From Rhineura floridana (Eukaryota > Chordata > Lepidosauria > Squamata > Rhineuridae), in assembly GCF_030035675.1 (NCBI RefSeq), contig NC_084500.1:14321100-14385099 (forward strand): a stretch of 64,000 bases of DNA, read 5' to 3'. How positions within the stretch are numbered: position 1 is the first letter of the stretch; each line of letters opens with the position of its first letter. Under the pieces are notes generated by a model. The model did not search any database. It was not told where the DNA came from and saw only the letters and a program-made list of their open reading frames with translations. The translations under genes were made by a program, and so were the position numbers. Below are positions 33,369 to 47,200 of the stretch, piece by piece.

Positions 33369-33987
33369 TTGGAACTTGGTTGTCAGAAAGGAAAATAAAC
33401 CTTTTAGTACTTCCATGTACAGAAAGTCCATGGATAAGAATACTTACCTGAAATTTGACAACTCACACCCCGGTTATCTCAGAAAAAAACCTGCCATACA
33501 AACAGTTCTTTAGGTTAAGATGTGTCCAATGGATATCCATGAGAATGATGGTGATGAGAATTTTATTACAAATATATGACTTTTGAGATGGTGTTTTAAG
33601 ATTTTTACCTGCTTTAAATATAGTTTATAACTTGTGGTTTATTAATTTGTTGCTCCATTTCTTGTAGAAAAGCTCCTGAGGAAGACCTGTTCTGGCTGAA
33701 ATGTGTTGGGCATGAATAGAAGCGCGATGCCTTTCAGTAACTTGAGATTGGTTCTTCTTTTTCTTTCCGTTTTTTGCGTGCATGGTCCAGAGCAATGAAT
33801 CATTCAGATGTGTAACAGTAAGTACTGCCCTCACTGAAACTTCCCATTTTTTCATTAATTTATGGCTCCCACCAGACCATTTGGGAATTCCTGGCCTACT
33901 TTGACTAGCAGCAACAAGCTCCTTACTGTTGGCTCCAAAGGGTGCTCATCCCTTAGTTTCATTTCCCCTTTAAAATATAAATTGAAA

Positions 33988-34185
33988 GCACAGAAACATT
34001 GGAAGCTGACTTGTACTGAGTCAGACCATTGGTCCACCTAGCTCAGTATTGTCTACACTGACTGGCAGCAGCTCTCCAGGGTTTCAGGCAAGGGTGTCTC
34101 CCAGCCCTACCTGGAGATGCCAGGGATTGAACCTGGGACCTTCTGTGTGCAAGGCAGATGCTCTACCACTTTGCCATGGCCCATC
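33988..34185 (-). mobile_element. tRNA-derived squamate SINE
   Basis: aaacattggaagctgacttg at the 3' end; head gcaaggcagatgctctacca on the opposite strand. Well preserved. Confidence 0.85.
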
Positions 34186-34785
34186 CCAGACAGCTCCAAA
34201 TGGCAGCTGTCAACCCTTTGATCCTGTCCCTTTGGCATGGCCCTTCAGCAGCCACCCAAGGTGGGTCATTTATTTAAAAAGAAGACAGCCCTCTGAGATG
34301 CCTACCCCTATCCAAACATGAGAGATCTTAGAGTGTCAGGCTCAGGGCTTTAAAATGGGCAGCAACCTCGAGCTAGGACTAGTAGTTGGGAGGCAGGCCA
34401 GCAACCAGAACCTATGAGCAAGTCAGGACTGAGGGACAAGTAAGGAGTCAGAACCAATGAGCGAGGCAGGACCAGAGAACAAACCGGGAAGCAGGACTGA
34501 GGAATAAGCCTGATCTCAGAACCAAAGAACAAGCCAGAACACAAGACCACACCAGAGCCCAGAAAGACCTTATTTATTTACAACATGTCTAAACCACTTA
34601 ATGTTTTAAAAAAATCTAATCAGTGCACAATACCTGGAACTTTCTGTGTGTGACGCAGGTGTCCTACCTCCGAGCTTTGATAGCTCTGCCATTCTCCCCA
34701 ACGGCCTTTCTTATCCAAGCCTTCCTGGGTGGCTTCCTCACTGCATGTGTTGCGATGCAGAGATGGAGGAAGCGACAGTTAATAC

Positions 34786-35072
34786 CAGTGGCGGCTGGTG
34801 CCCATTGGGACTGGTGGGGCGGAAGGCAGGGGAGCCCCACAGTAGGTGGCGCCAGAGCCAATGACAGGCAGAGCCAATGACAGGCAGAGCCAACTCATTC
34901 TAGTTTTGTCCTCCTCCTTGCTAAGTTCTACAAGGGCTGCACGAGACTTAGGAGGAGGATGAAGCTGGCAGGCAGTGCCACCCCCTGGGCTGGATGTCAG
35001 TAAGGAGGCAGGCAAGTGGGGGCTGGTTGGTGGGTCAATGCCCCATTTGTCCTAATAGACCAACCTCCCCTG
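34786..35072. mobile_element. hAT-like element (CAGTGGCGGCTGG family)
   Basis: The left end is CAGTGGCGGCTGGTGCCCAT; the right end is accaacctcccctg. The flanks are GTTAATAC (34778-34785) and TTTAATAC (35073-35080), an 8-bp duplication with one mismatch, as expected for hAT. Confidence 0.75.
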
Positions 35073-35564
35073 TTTAATACTGGGCAGGCCTTGTTCTCAA
35101 TTGTTGTGTGCCCAGGGGCACATTTGGAAATCTAAGGAACTTTGTGGGCACCACAAAATACCAGTTCCACAGAAGAAAAACTGATGTTAGTCAGACCCAC
35201 CCACCCCCGCCCTTGGCAACACACCTACAAGTACCGGAAAACAAATAAAAACACAAAAAGACTAAAAAAAAGAGAGCAGGCATTGGAAAATAACAACAAT
35301 GATGCCAAAAGATGGGAGGGCCAGGGGGCTAAGGGGCGTCTGGGGATACTGGGGACCCCAGCCTTACTTAGCCCTACAGCAAGTACCAGCTTTGGAGGAC
35401 ATTCCTTGCAACAGGGGAGGAAAGAATTAAAATGCCTGCTCTGATCGCCTCGATTATCATCTCCCCCCTTCAACTGATGCAATTTACATTTAGAACACAA
35501 ACAACCTGCATATTAAATGCAAAGATGCATTTAACATCATGTCTAGGTTGGCTCTGAGATCACA

Positions 35565-35770
35565 TCCACACCATACCGTTAAAGCACTGTTACACCACTT
35601 TAACAGACATGCGCTTCAACAAAGAATCCTGGGGACTGTAACTTGTTAAGGGTGCCGCTGACCTCCCAGAGCTACAACTCCCACAACCCGAAACAAGAAG
35701 TTTCCAGGATTCGCTGTGGTTTGTTAAAGGGGCATAAAAGAGCTTTAAAGGTATGGTGCAGATTGTTCAA
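35565..35770. mobile_element. MITE with CACATCCACACCAT ends
   Basis: atcacatccacaccataccg at the left and ctttaaaggtatggtgcaga at the right are imperfect inverted ends. A cleaner copy is at 42869-43046. Confidence 0.65.
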
Positions 35771-35906
35771 TGCGTGTCGGGATCAGCAGCTCACCCCAAA
35801 GCTTATCCGCTGTGCTTCCTAGCTAAGCAGACCTTTTGTCGCTCACTGAAAAGAGTTCCTTTCAGAGAGCAGGAGAGTAAAGGAACCACACACACACACC
35901 ATGGGT

Positions 35907-36168
35907 CAGTGGAGGCTGGTCCATTAAGGTGAATGGGGAAGAGCCTCTGCGTACTTACTGACAACCAGTCCAGAGATGGCACCGCCTGCCATCTTCCTCC
36001 TCACTCTTAATTGTTGTGCTTGTAGAACTCAGCAGTAAAGACTATGATTCTATGAGTATGAGGACAAAATTAATTGGCTCTGCCTGTCATTAGCTCTGGG
36101 TCCACCTACTCTTTGGGCTCTCTTCCTTCCGCCCCACCGGTCCCAATGAGCACCAGCCACCATTCCTG
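35907..36168. mobile_element. hAT-like element, CAGTGGAGGCTGG relative
   Basis: Left end CAGTGGAGGCTGGTCCAT, right end caccagccaccattcctg. It is related to 34786-35072 in opposite orientation. No target duplication is visible. Confidence 0.65.
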
Positions 36169-36436
36169 TCAATTTCCGGAAGCACTGCTTTTCTTAGCAC
36201 AGCTCCTGATTGGACCATGGGCAGCAGTCTCTGGGCTGAGCCTAGAGCTGTGACACAAGCCAGCAGTCAGGATGAAAGGATAGCTCAGAGAACTACAGCG
36301 CAAAGCAGTAGGGTAGGGTCAAGGAGCAAGCCTGCAATCAGGGCCCCGAAGAATGACCAAAGACAAAGGACCACACCAGAAGAAAGAAATAAAGCCTTTG
36401 TTTGAGCAAGGTTCCACTGGAACACATAGTTCTTTT

Positions 36437-36726
36437 CAGGGCCGGCCCTACCATTTGTTCAAGTGAGACAGCTACCGCAGGCAGCAAATATTAGAGGATG
36501 GCAGCAGTTTCCTCACACATATATACACACCACTTCCCCCTGATTCCCCTCAGCCAGCAGCTCTGCTAGCCTGCTGCCTTCAAACACAGTATAGTGGAGG
36601 ATGTTACACCATGGCAGGGTTGAAATAAGATTCAACTGCCACCCTTGCAGTTGGATTCTGTATGTGGAACAGGGGATGCCATCTGTCCCTTTACCTCAGG
36701 CAGCAAAAGTTCTTGGGTGGGCCCTG
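36437..36726. mobile_element. hAT-like element (CAGGGCCGGCCC ends)
   Basis: CAGGGCCGGCCCTACCATTT at the left is inverted as gggtgggccctg at the right. The sequence between includes gcaggcagcaaatattagag. Confidence 0.6.
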
Positions 36727-36947
36727 GCCCTTCTATACTTCTTCCTGCCCAGGAGGAATCCAATCGCTAGCCTGGGTAAGCTGGAAGCGGTCCAGGGCCG
36801 GAAGGTAACTCATCAAGAAGGCTGGCACCTGCAATTCAAAGGTCCACCACACAGGGGCACTGCACACAGTTCCAGCTGCTCCTGACAGTTGGAAGGAGAC
36901 AAGCCCTGAGCTTATTATCCTCACCCGCTCAGAGTTCTGTGTAATTC

Positions 36948-36967
36948 TGCTGCTGCTGCTGCTGCTT
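36948..36967. repeat. (CTG)n run, about six units
   Basis: ctgctgctgctgctgctg. The next 1.1 kb (36968-38084) shows no further recognised feature. Confidence 0.9.
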
Positions 36968-38084
36968 TGCATTGAACATGACTGGATGGTCCACCTACAT
37001 CCATTGCAAAGATACAGTGGAATTGCATGCCTGCTCCGAATCTGAAACAGATTACAAAGAAACAGAGCCTAGGGCACCACATCATAAAGAGACACAGCAG
37101 CCACCCTCCTATTAAAAATGGAGGTTCTGCTGTCTCTCTTTGTATTGGACTGATTATACCCAAAGCAGAGATCCAACATATATGAGCAGGCCTCAGTGGA
37201 GGCTGAGGGGAACGAGGCAAGCCCATTCAGTGGTTCATGCATAGCTGCAGTGGGCAAGCTCTTCTGTGAATGGGTGCTCTGGATTCAGAGGTTCATTTAA
37301 TGACTGAACTAATTTATCAGGGTGCACTAGCGGTTCTGTCCTGGTGCATGGGATTGACAGGGCCTGACAGACTCTCAGTCCAGTCTAATTCTTGTGTTTA
37401 AGACCAATATCATAGCTCAGGGGAAAGGAGGATGATAGGAGCTTTTGGCTGCGACTCCTGAGAGATTACTCCCAAGAGAAAGCGGCCCTCAGCAGGAAAA
37501 AAGGGTTGCCGTGCCGACTCTATCCAGTGCACTGTACTGTCATGGAAAGATGGTGGCCCAAACCGTCTGATACCTAACTTGCTTTGTAACTCAGGTTCTC
37601 TCAAACCAACATAGCTGCCTTGCTGTTGGCACCAGAGGTGATGTCTTCACTATTAATCTTACACCAAGACCTTTCTCAGGCTTCTACAGCCGTTTACGAT
37701 CCATTGTTCCATGGGGCAGGGGGACGGGGACAAGAAGCAACATCTCATCTATAAAAGAGACAAGGAATTACTTGGATGACTGTCAATAGCTGAGCGAAGG
37801 AGCGATAATGGAAAATAAGAAAGGGGTGGGGGAGAGAAAAAAGTGAAACTTAACTAATAAGTGACTAGTCAACTGCTCAGTTCTTTTCACAGACTACTCT
37901 TCTTCAGGGCCGGAGGAGAATCTTACTCCTTTGATAGCGGCTGCTCAAGGGGTGTGGAGGAAATGAAGAAGTTTGAAAGGAGACGGGATTGTTATTACAG
38001 TTTATAGCTGGAGAAATTAAAAAGGGGAGGTGTCTCCATCTTTCTGCTTATGTCCAGGAAAAGTGCTCAGGGTTGCCCTCCTCC

Positions 38085-38094
38085 TATATAAAAA
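38085..38094 (+). promoter_or_regulatory. TATA box of the carbonic anhydrase gene
   Basis: TATATAAAAA lies about 90 bp upstream of the start codon. A start near 38115 would give a 5' UTR of about 65 bp that contains no ATG in a strong context. Confidence 0.65.
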
Positions 38095-38178
38095 CCCTGA
38101 AACAGGTCTGGGATCATGTACACAGCAGGGATCTAAATCGGTGCAACATCTTCTCCCAGCCCATCTGGAAGAGAAATC

Positions 38179-38239
38179 ATGAGATTCTTGTATTTCCTAG
38201 TTCTGGTTTCACTTCACTCTCCTGCAGCAGCTTCAGAGG
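38179..38239 (+). CDS. Carbonic anhydrase exon 1 (signal peptide)
   Basis: Twenty codons plus one base, donor GAGG|gtgagt. The ATG context is aaatcATGA. Hydrophobic core [10 protein letters not shown], likely cleavage after the AAAS region. Confidence 0.85.
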
Positions 38240-41200
38240 GTGAGTCTTTATCCATTTTCCTCAAGGATGCTAGGCATAGCTCTCTTTTAGCTTACAACCC
38301 TGATTTTTGGAAGATCTTTGCAATCTGACCGAATCAATAGCTGCAAAGGCTGGTGGTGGTCATTTTAGCTTGCTTTTTTAAAAATCTGTTGTGCATATTA
38401 TACTTATATTCTCCTTTTAAATCTGCATGCTTTGAATTCTCTTCGTGAAAAGATGTGAATAGTTACTAAAAAGGCTGAGTCGAACAACAGGGTTTCGTGA
38501 ATATGATTTTGCAAGGATGTACTTGAAAGAGCGTGGCTTGTCTTTATTTCAATCATCTGTCTGACACATGTGTAACTGTTTTATATTTTCTACAATTGTC
38601 TTCTGCTGTGATGATGTGCGTTGCATCAGACCAAGAAAAGAGACTTTGTTTATACTCTCGAATAGATTTCTCCTCGCCAGACCCCCAAATTGCAAATTGA
38701 TGTCTTTACTTTTGATTACAGTAGATATGGGCAAGGTTTTTCACAGGCTCAGTGGCAGAGCGCTTGCTTTGCATGCAGACAGTCCCAGGTTCAGTCATGG
38801 CATCTCTGGTTAAAAAAGAATCAGGTAGCAAATGACTGGAAACATCCTCTGCCCAGGACCCCATAGCGATGCTACCAGTAAGAGCAAGTGATTCTAAGCA
38901 AGATAGGTAAATAGTCTGAGGGTGCCTCCAGACTGTCACTATTGTGCGGGACGGGTTCAAGCACATCCTGGAAATTTAGGTTTGTGCAATTAAAGTGGGT
39001 GAAGCACTCCATCGCCCAAGTGCAACAAATACACTTTAGAAGAAGAAAAAGGCCTTTTACAGTTCGGAAAGTAACGCGGAAATGCATTGAAAAATGTGGG
39101 ATGAACAGATGTTTAACGTAAAGACATCTAAGCACCGCGCAAGCAGATGCGGCTGAATGCAGGACAGACGCTCATTGTTGTATCACTGCCCCGCAAACAA
39201 AGTGGACCAGATGCTCAATAAAGATTGCATATAGTCTAACCTCCATGTAAGCTTTATGCACACAGCTCAGGATGAGCACTTCATAAAGAGGGTGGCTGGA
39301 GGAGCCCCGAACTGGTATATAAGGGTTATTCTGACCTGGTATAAGGCCGTTTCCTGTGTTCCTCAGAATTAAATCAGCTTCCATAGTCTCTCAGGGCTAA
39401 TTTACGTTCCAGAAAAATGGGTATGTATTTCTATCACACCTATTGGCCTCCCTTAGGGGAGCAAAACTTCTACAATCAAATGGTATCCTATTCATTTCCT
39501 TACAGCACCACAAATCATCAACTATTAACTGGGGGGAGGGAGGACAATAAAAAACATCTGAATGGGCCTGGGATGTCTATAATAAAAATGAACAAATCTG
39601 GTAAGAATTTAAGAAGGGAGACAAGGGGATAATAAGATAACTGAGAAACGGAGTGCGTGTTTTTTGTAATGCACTAGAAAAGTACAAGATTTCATGTGTC
39701 TTTATGCAGAATTAGGTTACGTATAGGTTATGTATGACAGCCAGTGTGGTGTAGTGGTTAAGGTGTTGGGACTATGACCTGGGAGACCAGGGTTCGAATC
39801 CCCACACAGCCATGAAGCTCACTGGGTGACCTTGGGCCAGTCACTGCCTCTCAGCCTCAGAGAACGGTAAAGCCCCTCTGAATACCACTTATTATTTATT
39901 TATTTATGGTATTTGTATACCGCCCCATAGCCAAAGCTCTCTGGGCAGTTTACAGTAACTAAAAACATTAAAACAAGTATACAAATTTAAAAATGCATCT
40001 TTTAAAAACAATTTAAAACACAATTTACAAATTTAAAACAATTTAAAACTTACCATGAAAACCCTATTCATAGGGTCGCCATAAGTCAGAATCGACATGA
40101 AGGCAGTCCATTTCCATAGGTTACATATAGCACTGCTTAATTTGATGGTTTACATCCAGAAGCAAGTTCTGATTCTTGTTTTCACTCCCAACCCCGACAG
40201 GCTTCCTCTTGTTTTCTTTTATGTAGTCTTATTGGGTTGTATCTAATGCTAGTCATTCTCAGTGGAGACCCATTGAAATTAATGTATGTGATTAACACGG
40301 GTTCATTCATCTTAATGGGTCCACTTCTTTTGAGCATAACTAATGTTGAATACAGTCCATTTGCCATTTTGCAGAAATGTAATGATTGATATTAAGTATT
40401 TTCCTCCCCATAAAAGAAGCAAACCAACATGGGAAGCTGCATTCTACTGAGTTAGATCATTGGTCCATGTAGCTCAGTACTGTCTACACTGACTGGCAGC
40501 AGCTCTCCAGAATTTCAGACAGGGAACATTCCCAGCCCTGCCTGAAGATGCCGGGGATTGAAGTTGGGGTCTTCTGGCCCTTCCTGGAAACTGGAGCCAT
40601 AACTGTAACTTGGGGTAGTTTAAGAGCTCACATGATCTTAGAGAGCCAGAACACTATATAGAAAATCCTCAGCGATATTAAATGGGAAAGGGTGATATCC
40701 AACATTAGTCATACTCAGAGTAAAGGCAAAGGTGTCCCTGCACTTGTAGTGCGAGTCGTTTCCGACTCTTAGGGTGACGTCTTGCGACGTTTACTAGGCA
40801 GACCGTATATATGGGGTGGGTTTGCCAGTTCCGTCCCCGGCCTTTCTTTACCCCCCAGCATATGGTGGGTACTCATTTTACCGACCACGGATGGATGGAA
40901 GGCTGAGTGGGCAGAGCTTCGGCTGCGTTACCGCCGCTTACCACTCTGCGCCACGGAGGATCAGAGTAGACCCACTGAAATTGGATATCATGCAAAATGA
41001 GGAGTTTTTTTCTGTCTCATGCATTCTGCAAACATCTCTACTCACTTACCAGTGTAACAGCTACCAAACCTTTTATGACAGTTAACGTTTTGTCTTAGAA
41101 GTCAGGAGACTTCTGAGAACTGAATAACAGCGTGATCCTAGCTGTGTCTACTCAGAAGTAGGGATGGAAGGATCTGACAATTTTGGTTCACTCAGTTTCT

Positions 41201-44200
41201 CAGTTTTCCAATTTTAAATTTAGCTCTCCACATTTTTTCAGCAATTTACGATTTAAAAAAATCCTCATAAAAATTCTCCAGCATTTTAGTGTGAATTTCT
41301 CCTAATATACACATTTTTGTATGCAGTTCTGACTAATGTACACATTTTTGCAAGCAATTTCTCCTAAGATAACACATATTTATGTTATTTTCACTAATAT
41401 ATTCATTTTTATGCACATTTTCTACTAACATTTGCATTTTTAATGTAATGCAGTTTGGCTGGAGAACTGCATTACAAAATTTGGGTAAATGTGAATTTTT
41501 AAGGATGGCTGCGTTTTAGTTATATTGTTTTGGAAAGTGCAAATTTGATAATTCAGTTTTAAATGCAAACAAGATTGAATTTCTCCCCCATTCCTACTCA
41601 GACGTAAGCCCCATTAAGCCCAACAGAACTTACTCCCAGGGAAGTATGTATATTGCAACCTAAATCAGTCTTCACAGCACAATGTTACGCATGCTTACTC
41701 AGAAGTAAGTCCTACTGAATTCAGGCTGGCTAGGTTTCTAGCCTAGGCTTATGTTTACTGGGGTTTTTTAATCCTTATCTTGATATATCAGTATTGTTTA
41801 GAAAAATGCAGAAGCACTTGGAGATGGGTGGCTTTTTTGTTTTGCTTTTTTGGATCAGGAAGAATAGCTCCTAAGTAAATATCCTATCTTGTTGTCAATA
41901 TTAGCCTGGCAGAGATACAAAAGGTTTTTTTCCTCTCTCTCCCAAAAATATTAAACAAAGACCACAGGAAGGCATGGAGTGCTGGTGTGATCAAGCCAAG
42001 AGCTGGGGGTGGGGGAAGAGGACATGGGTTCAAATTTCACCTTTGCCTTGCATCGACAGCTGCTTCATATAGGACACATTTCCCATACAAAATGCTCTTG
42101 TCTGTGGGAAGACAAGTACAACGCTAAACTTATTGATTGATTTTAATCATACATATTTTGCTTTTAAAAACAAACAAAAATCCCAAGAATTATAATTTAA
42201 AAAACAAACAAACCAGGGTTTTAAAAAACCAATTATGTCTCAAAAAGTAAAAGCCTATCAGGATAAATATCCAATAAGATAGCATAAAAACAGAGATATA
42301 AATCATGCACAATAGTTATGTATGTGTGTCTCTGTTGTGCACTGCACATTCATTCGGAGGCTGCAGCCTGTCAGTCCCCCAAAATATACAAACCCTGAAA
42401 CCTCAGAAATCAAAACATCAGAAATATATGTATATATATTTTCCAAACCAACAAATTCAATGTCTGATCATCATTTTACACAGATCCCTTTCCTCAATCT
42501 ATGCAAAAGCTGCTTTTCAATTAATCGTGAGGTGTAGTAACATTTCTAATGACAGATTCTCATTTCACATCAGATAACAGCTTATCACCAGATCAAAGCA
42601 GTATGTTGCGGGGGGGGGAGAAAACTTTGACATTTTTTCCTTCATTTTATAATGCTTCCATCTTTTGTAAGGGCCATTAAAAAAATCAACAGATGAACCT
42701 TGCTATTCAAGCATTTGCAATATGAGCAAACATTAACTAGTGAACGTAATGAAAGGTTATTAAAAGCCAGGACAGCTTAGGATGAACTCATAGACTGGGA
42801 GAACAGAGAGATTCTGTGTTCGCCTCCAGAATACGCAACCCACAGTGGGAACAATGTGATTTGACACGGGTCACATCCACACCATACATTTAAAGCACAT
42901 TTAAAGCACATGGCCACCCCAAAAGAATCCTGGGAACTGTTAAGTGTGCTGGGAATTGTAGCTCTGTGAAGGGTAAACTACAATTCCCAGGGGGAGATAT
43001 CTTTGGGGGAAAATATGTGCTTTAAATGTATGGTGTGGATGTGACCACAGTCTAGGTTTCCTTTCCCACATCTCCAGGTAAAAAGGATCTCAGGTGTGTC
43101 ATTGCTTGTGTGGCCAAAACTATTACAGCCACATGCAGGTGTCAGCAAGTTTGGGGAAACAGAAAGGTTTTGCAGAAGTTCAACAAAGGGTAGCTCCAAC
43201 CACTCAGGAAGGACTTCAAATCTAATTATAACTGTAGGTAGTGTAGAAGGGTGATAGCCTAGACACTGTTGGACTCTAACTCCCATCAACCACAGCCAGC
43301 AGGACCAATGGTCAGGGGCTGATGTAAGTCAGAGTTCAACAACATTTGTCACACAGAGGAGGGCCAGGATGTCTTCTTGATCATCCCAGACAGCAGGACA
43401 CAGAATAACAGGCTCAAGTTATAGGAAGCCAGATTTCAGCTGAACATCAGGAAAAACTTCCTAACTGTTGGAGAGGTACAATAGTGGAACCAACGACCTA
43501 GGGAGGTGGTGGGCTCTCCAACACTGGAGGCATTCAAGAGGCAGCTGGACAATCACCTGTCGGGTATGCTTTAAGTTGGATTCCTGCACTGAGCAGGGGG
43601 TTGGACTGGATGGCCTTACAGGACCCTTCTAATTCTACTATTCTATGATTCTATGAACCCAGCTCTCTCCAGTCCTAATCTTATACTCTAACCACTATGC
43701 CATACTTTATCTGTTCCAGAGTTGCTGTTGCAGGGAGTGGGGATGATGGACACCACATACCTGTAACAAAATGTTGCAGCATGGAGTTCATGATTCCATC
43801 CACTCCATTCTATTCCTCTCCCAATTTTTCTACCCCCCCCAACAGTCAACCAGCATTCTGTGACCACCACTGGACTGTTTTCCAGTTTCCCCCCACACAC
43901 AATTTTTTTGTGGGTATATTTCTGCAAACCTTGTTGTCCTCCCCTCCCGAGTCTGCTGATACCTCTCTCTTGTGCAACTTTCGGCTGTACAAGCAGCGAT
44001 ATGCACAGCCTGAACATCAGAAATAGAGGGGACAATAAATTAAAAATGAATGTTCTTTCAGACTCTCCTCATAGGGCTTTGTTTCCAGTCCCCTGATGAT
44101 CCTCGTTGCCCTCCTCAGAACCTGTTCCAGTTTGTCTGCATCCTCCTGAAAGTGTGGCATTCAGAACTGGATGCAGTTCTCAATTTGAGGCATAATCAGT

Positions 44201-47200
44201 GCCGAATAGAGGGGAACTAGTACTTCACACAATTTGGAAACTATACTTCTGTTAATGCAGTCTAAAATAGGATTTGCCTTTTTTGCAGCCACATCACACA
44301 GTGGGTTCATATTCAGCTTGTGATCAACAACAATCCCAAGATCCTTCTCACATATAGTACTGCTGAGCCAAGTATCCCTCATCTTATAACTATGCATTTG
44401 GTTTCTTTTTCCTAGACATAGAACTTTGCAGTTATCCCTATAAATTTCATTCTGTTGTTTGCAGGCCAATACTCCAGCCTATCAAGATCCCTTCAAATTT
44501 TGTTTCTGTCCTCCAGGGTATTAGCTATCCCTCCCAATTTTGTATCATCTGCAAATTTGATAAGTGTTCCCTACACCTCATCCAAGTCATTAATAAAAAT
44601 GTTGAAGAGCGCTGGGCCCAGGACCGAGCCCTGCGGTACACTCCTCGTTACCTCCCCCCAATTTGAGAAGGGACCACTGATAAGCACTTTTTCAGTACAA
44701 TTCTGTAGCCAGCTGTGGATCCATCTGATAGTTGTTCCAGTCAGCCCGCATTTAGCTAGCTTGCCCGTTAGAATATCATGAGGCACTTTGTCAAAAGCTT
44801 TACTGAAGATGAGATATATTATGTCCACAGCATTCTTACAGTCTACCAGGGAGGTTACCCAATAAAAAAATGAGATAAGATCAGTCTAGCAGGATTTGTT
44901 CTTGATACATCCACGTTGGCTTCTAGTAATTACTGCATTGTTTTCAAGGTGGTTACAGACTGACCACTTTATAATCTGCTCCAGAATTTTCCCAGTAATT
45001 GATGTCAGGCTGACTGGTCTGCAGTTCTCAGGTTCCTATTTTTGCCCTTTTTGAAGATAGGGACAACATTAGTCCTCCTCCAGTCGTCCGCCACTTTACC
45101 CATCCTCCACAATTTTGCAAACAGAAGGCAGTTCCAAGAGTTCTTCAGCCAGTTCCTTCAATACTCTAGGATGTCTTTGGCCTGCAGATTTGAACTCATT
45201 CAAAGTGATTAGGTGTTCCTTGACCATTTGTCTATCGATCTCAAGATGCAATCCTGCCCCTTCAACTTCACATTTGCCAGGAGGGTCATAGACCCTCTTT
45301 TGGGAGAAGACCAAAGTAGTAATTGAGCACTTCTGCCTTTTTTTTGGTCATCTGTTATCATTTTCCCATCCTCATTGAGTAACTGAACCACCATTTGTTT
45401 TCTCTGTCTTTTACTATGAATGTACTTGAAGAAAGCTTTTTTGCTTTCAGCATCCCTCGCTAACCTCAGTTCATTCTCAACTTTAGCCTTCCTGACGCCA
45501 TCCTTGCAATTCAGTGCTTTCTGTACTCTTCCTGTGTGGTCTGGCCCTTCCACTTCCTGTATGTGTTCCTTTTTGTTTTCAGGTCATATCTAAGCTTTTT
45601 GTGAAGCCACACTGGTTTATCCTGCTGTCTTCCCCCTTTAGAATGTCCTTTTATAGAAACTCACACCCATCTTGGAATCCTTTTATCGTTAGGGTTGCTT
45701 GCCATGGAACCTTACTTATCATTGTTTCAAGTTTATTAAAACCAGCTTTCCTGAAATCCAGGGTACATGTATGACTACAATCAGTTTTTGCTTCCTTTAA
45801 AATCAAGGACTCTAGTATAGCATGGTCACTTTGTTCCAGAGTTCCCCGTAACGTCCACTTCATTCACCAAGCCATTTCTTTTGGTTAGAATCAAGTAAAG
45901 GATGGCTGATCCTCTAGTTTCTGTAGGAGAAAGTTATCTCCAACACAAGTCCTCTACAGGTGAGTCTGTGGATGCGCTGAACCACTGCCTGACCGCGATA
46001 ATGGACTGGATGAGAGCTAATAAACTGAGACTCAATCCAGACAAGACCGAGACACTGTTGGTGAATGCCTTCCCTGTTCAGATGGTGGATGTTTACCCTG
46101 TTCTAGATGGGGTTACACTCCCCTTGAAGGAACAGGTTCGTAGTCTGGGGGTGCTTTTCGATCCTTCCTTGTCTCTTGAGGCGCAGGTGGCCTCGGTGGC
46201 AAGGAATGCGTTCTACCACCTTCGGTTGGTAGCCCAGCTACGCCCCTATCTGGACAGGGATGACCTCGCCTCAGTTGTTCATGCTCTGGTAACTTCTAGG
46301 TTGGATTACTGTAATGCGCTCTACGTTGGGCTGCCCCTGAAGACAGTTCGGAAACTTCAGCTAGTGCAAAATGCAGCAGCCAGACTGCTGACAAGGACCA
46401 GCCGGTCAGCACATATAACACCTGTTCTGGCCCGTTTGCACTGGCTACCCATCTGTTTCCGAGCCAGATTCAAAGTGCTGGTCATGACCTATAAAGCCTT
46501 ACACGGTGTGGGACCGCAATATCTTGTGGAACCCCTCTCCCACTATGAACCTACCCGGTCACTTTGCTCAGCAGCTAAGGCCCTCCTCCAGGTACCAACA
46601 CATCAGGAAGCCCGGAGGACAGTTACACGATCTAGGGCCTTTTCTGTAGTGGCCCCTGAATTGTGGAATAGCCTCCCCGAAGAAATACGCCTGGCGCCTA
46701 CGCTGCTATCTTTTTGGCGCCAGGTTAAGACCTGGCTATGCTCCCAGGCATTTTAATGTGTTTACTTTTATATTTCTGTGGTTTCTGTTTGTGTTTATTA
46801 TTGTTCGGCTGTTTTTATTATGATATTTTGTATTTTAATCTTTTTGTACACCGCCCAGAGAGCTATTCGCTATGGGCGGTTTAAAAATGGAACAAATAAA
46901 TAAATAAAATAAATAAAATAAGTCAGAAATTTCTTGGAGGGGCCGTGTTTGGCAGAATTTGTCTCCCAACAGATATCAGGATAATTGAAATCCCCCATTA
47001 CTACTACATCATGCCTCCTCGAAACATTGGCAATTTGCTTTTCAAAGGTTACATTCTCATCTTCTCCTTGATTGGGTGGTTGGTAATTCCCCACTCAACA
47101 TTGGGATTCCCTGTGTGATCTTGGGCCACTACCTCTTAAGGGCTTTACTACCTCTCAAGGTTGTTGTGAGGATAAAACAGAGGGGGTAAAAACCATGCCA

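Noticed and set aside
45902-45951. First 16 codons of the long open frame in the L2 element as part of its protein
   Set aside because: They are antisense CR1 sequence upstream of the L2 insertion point.
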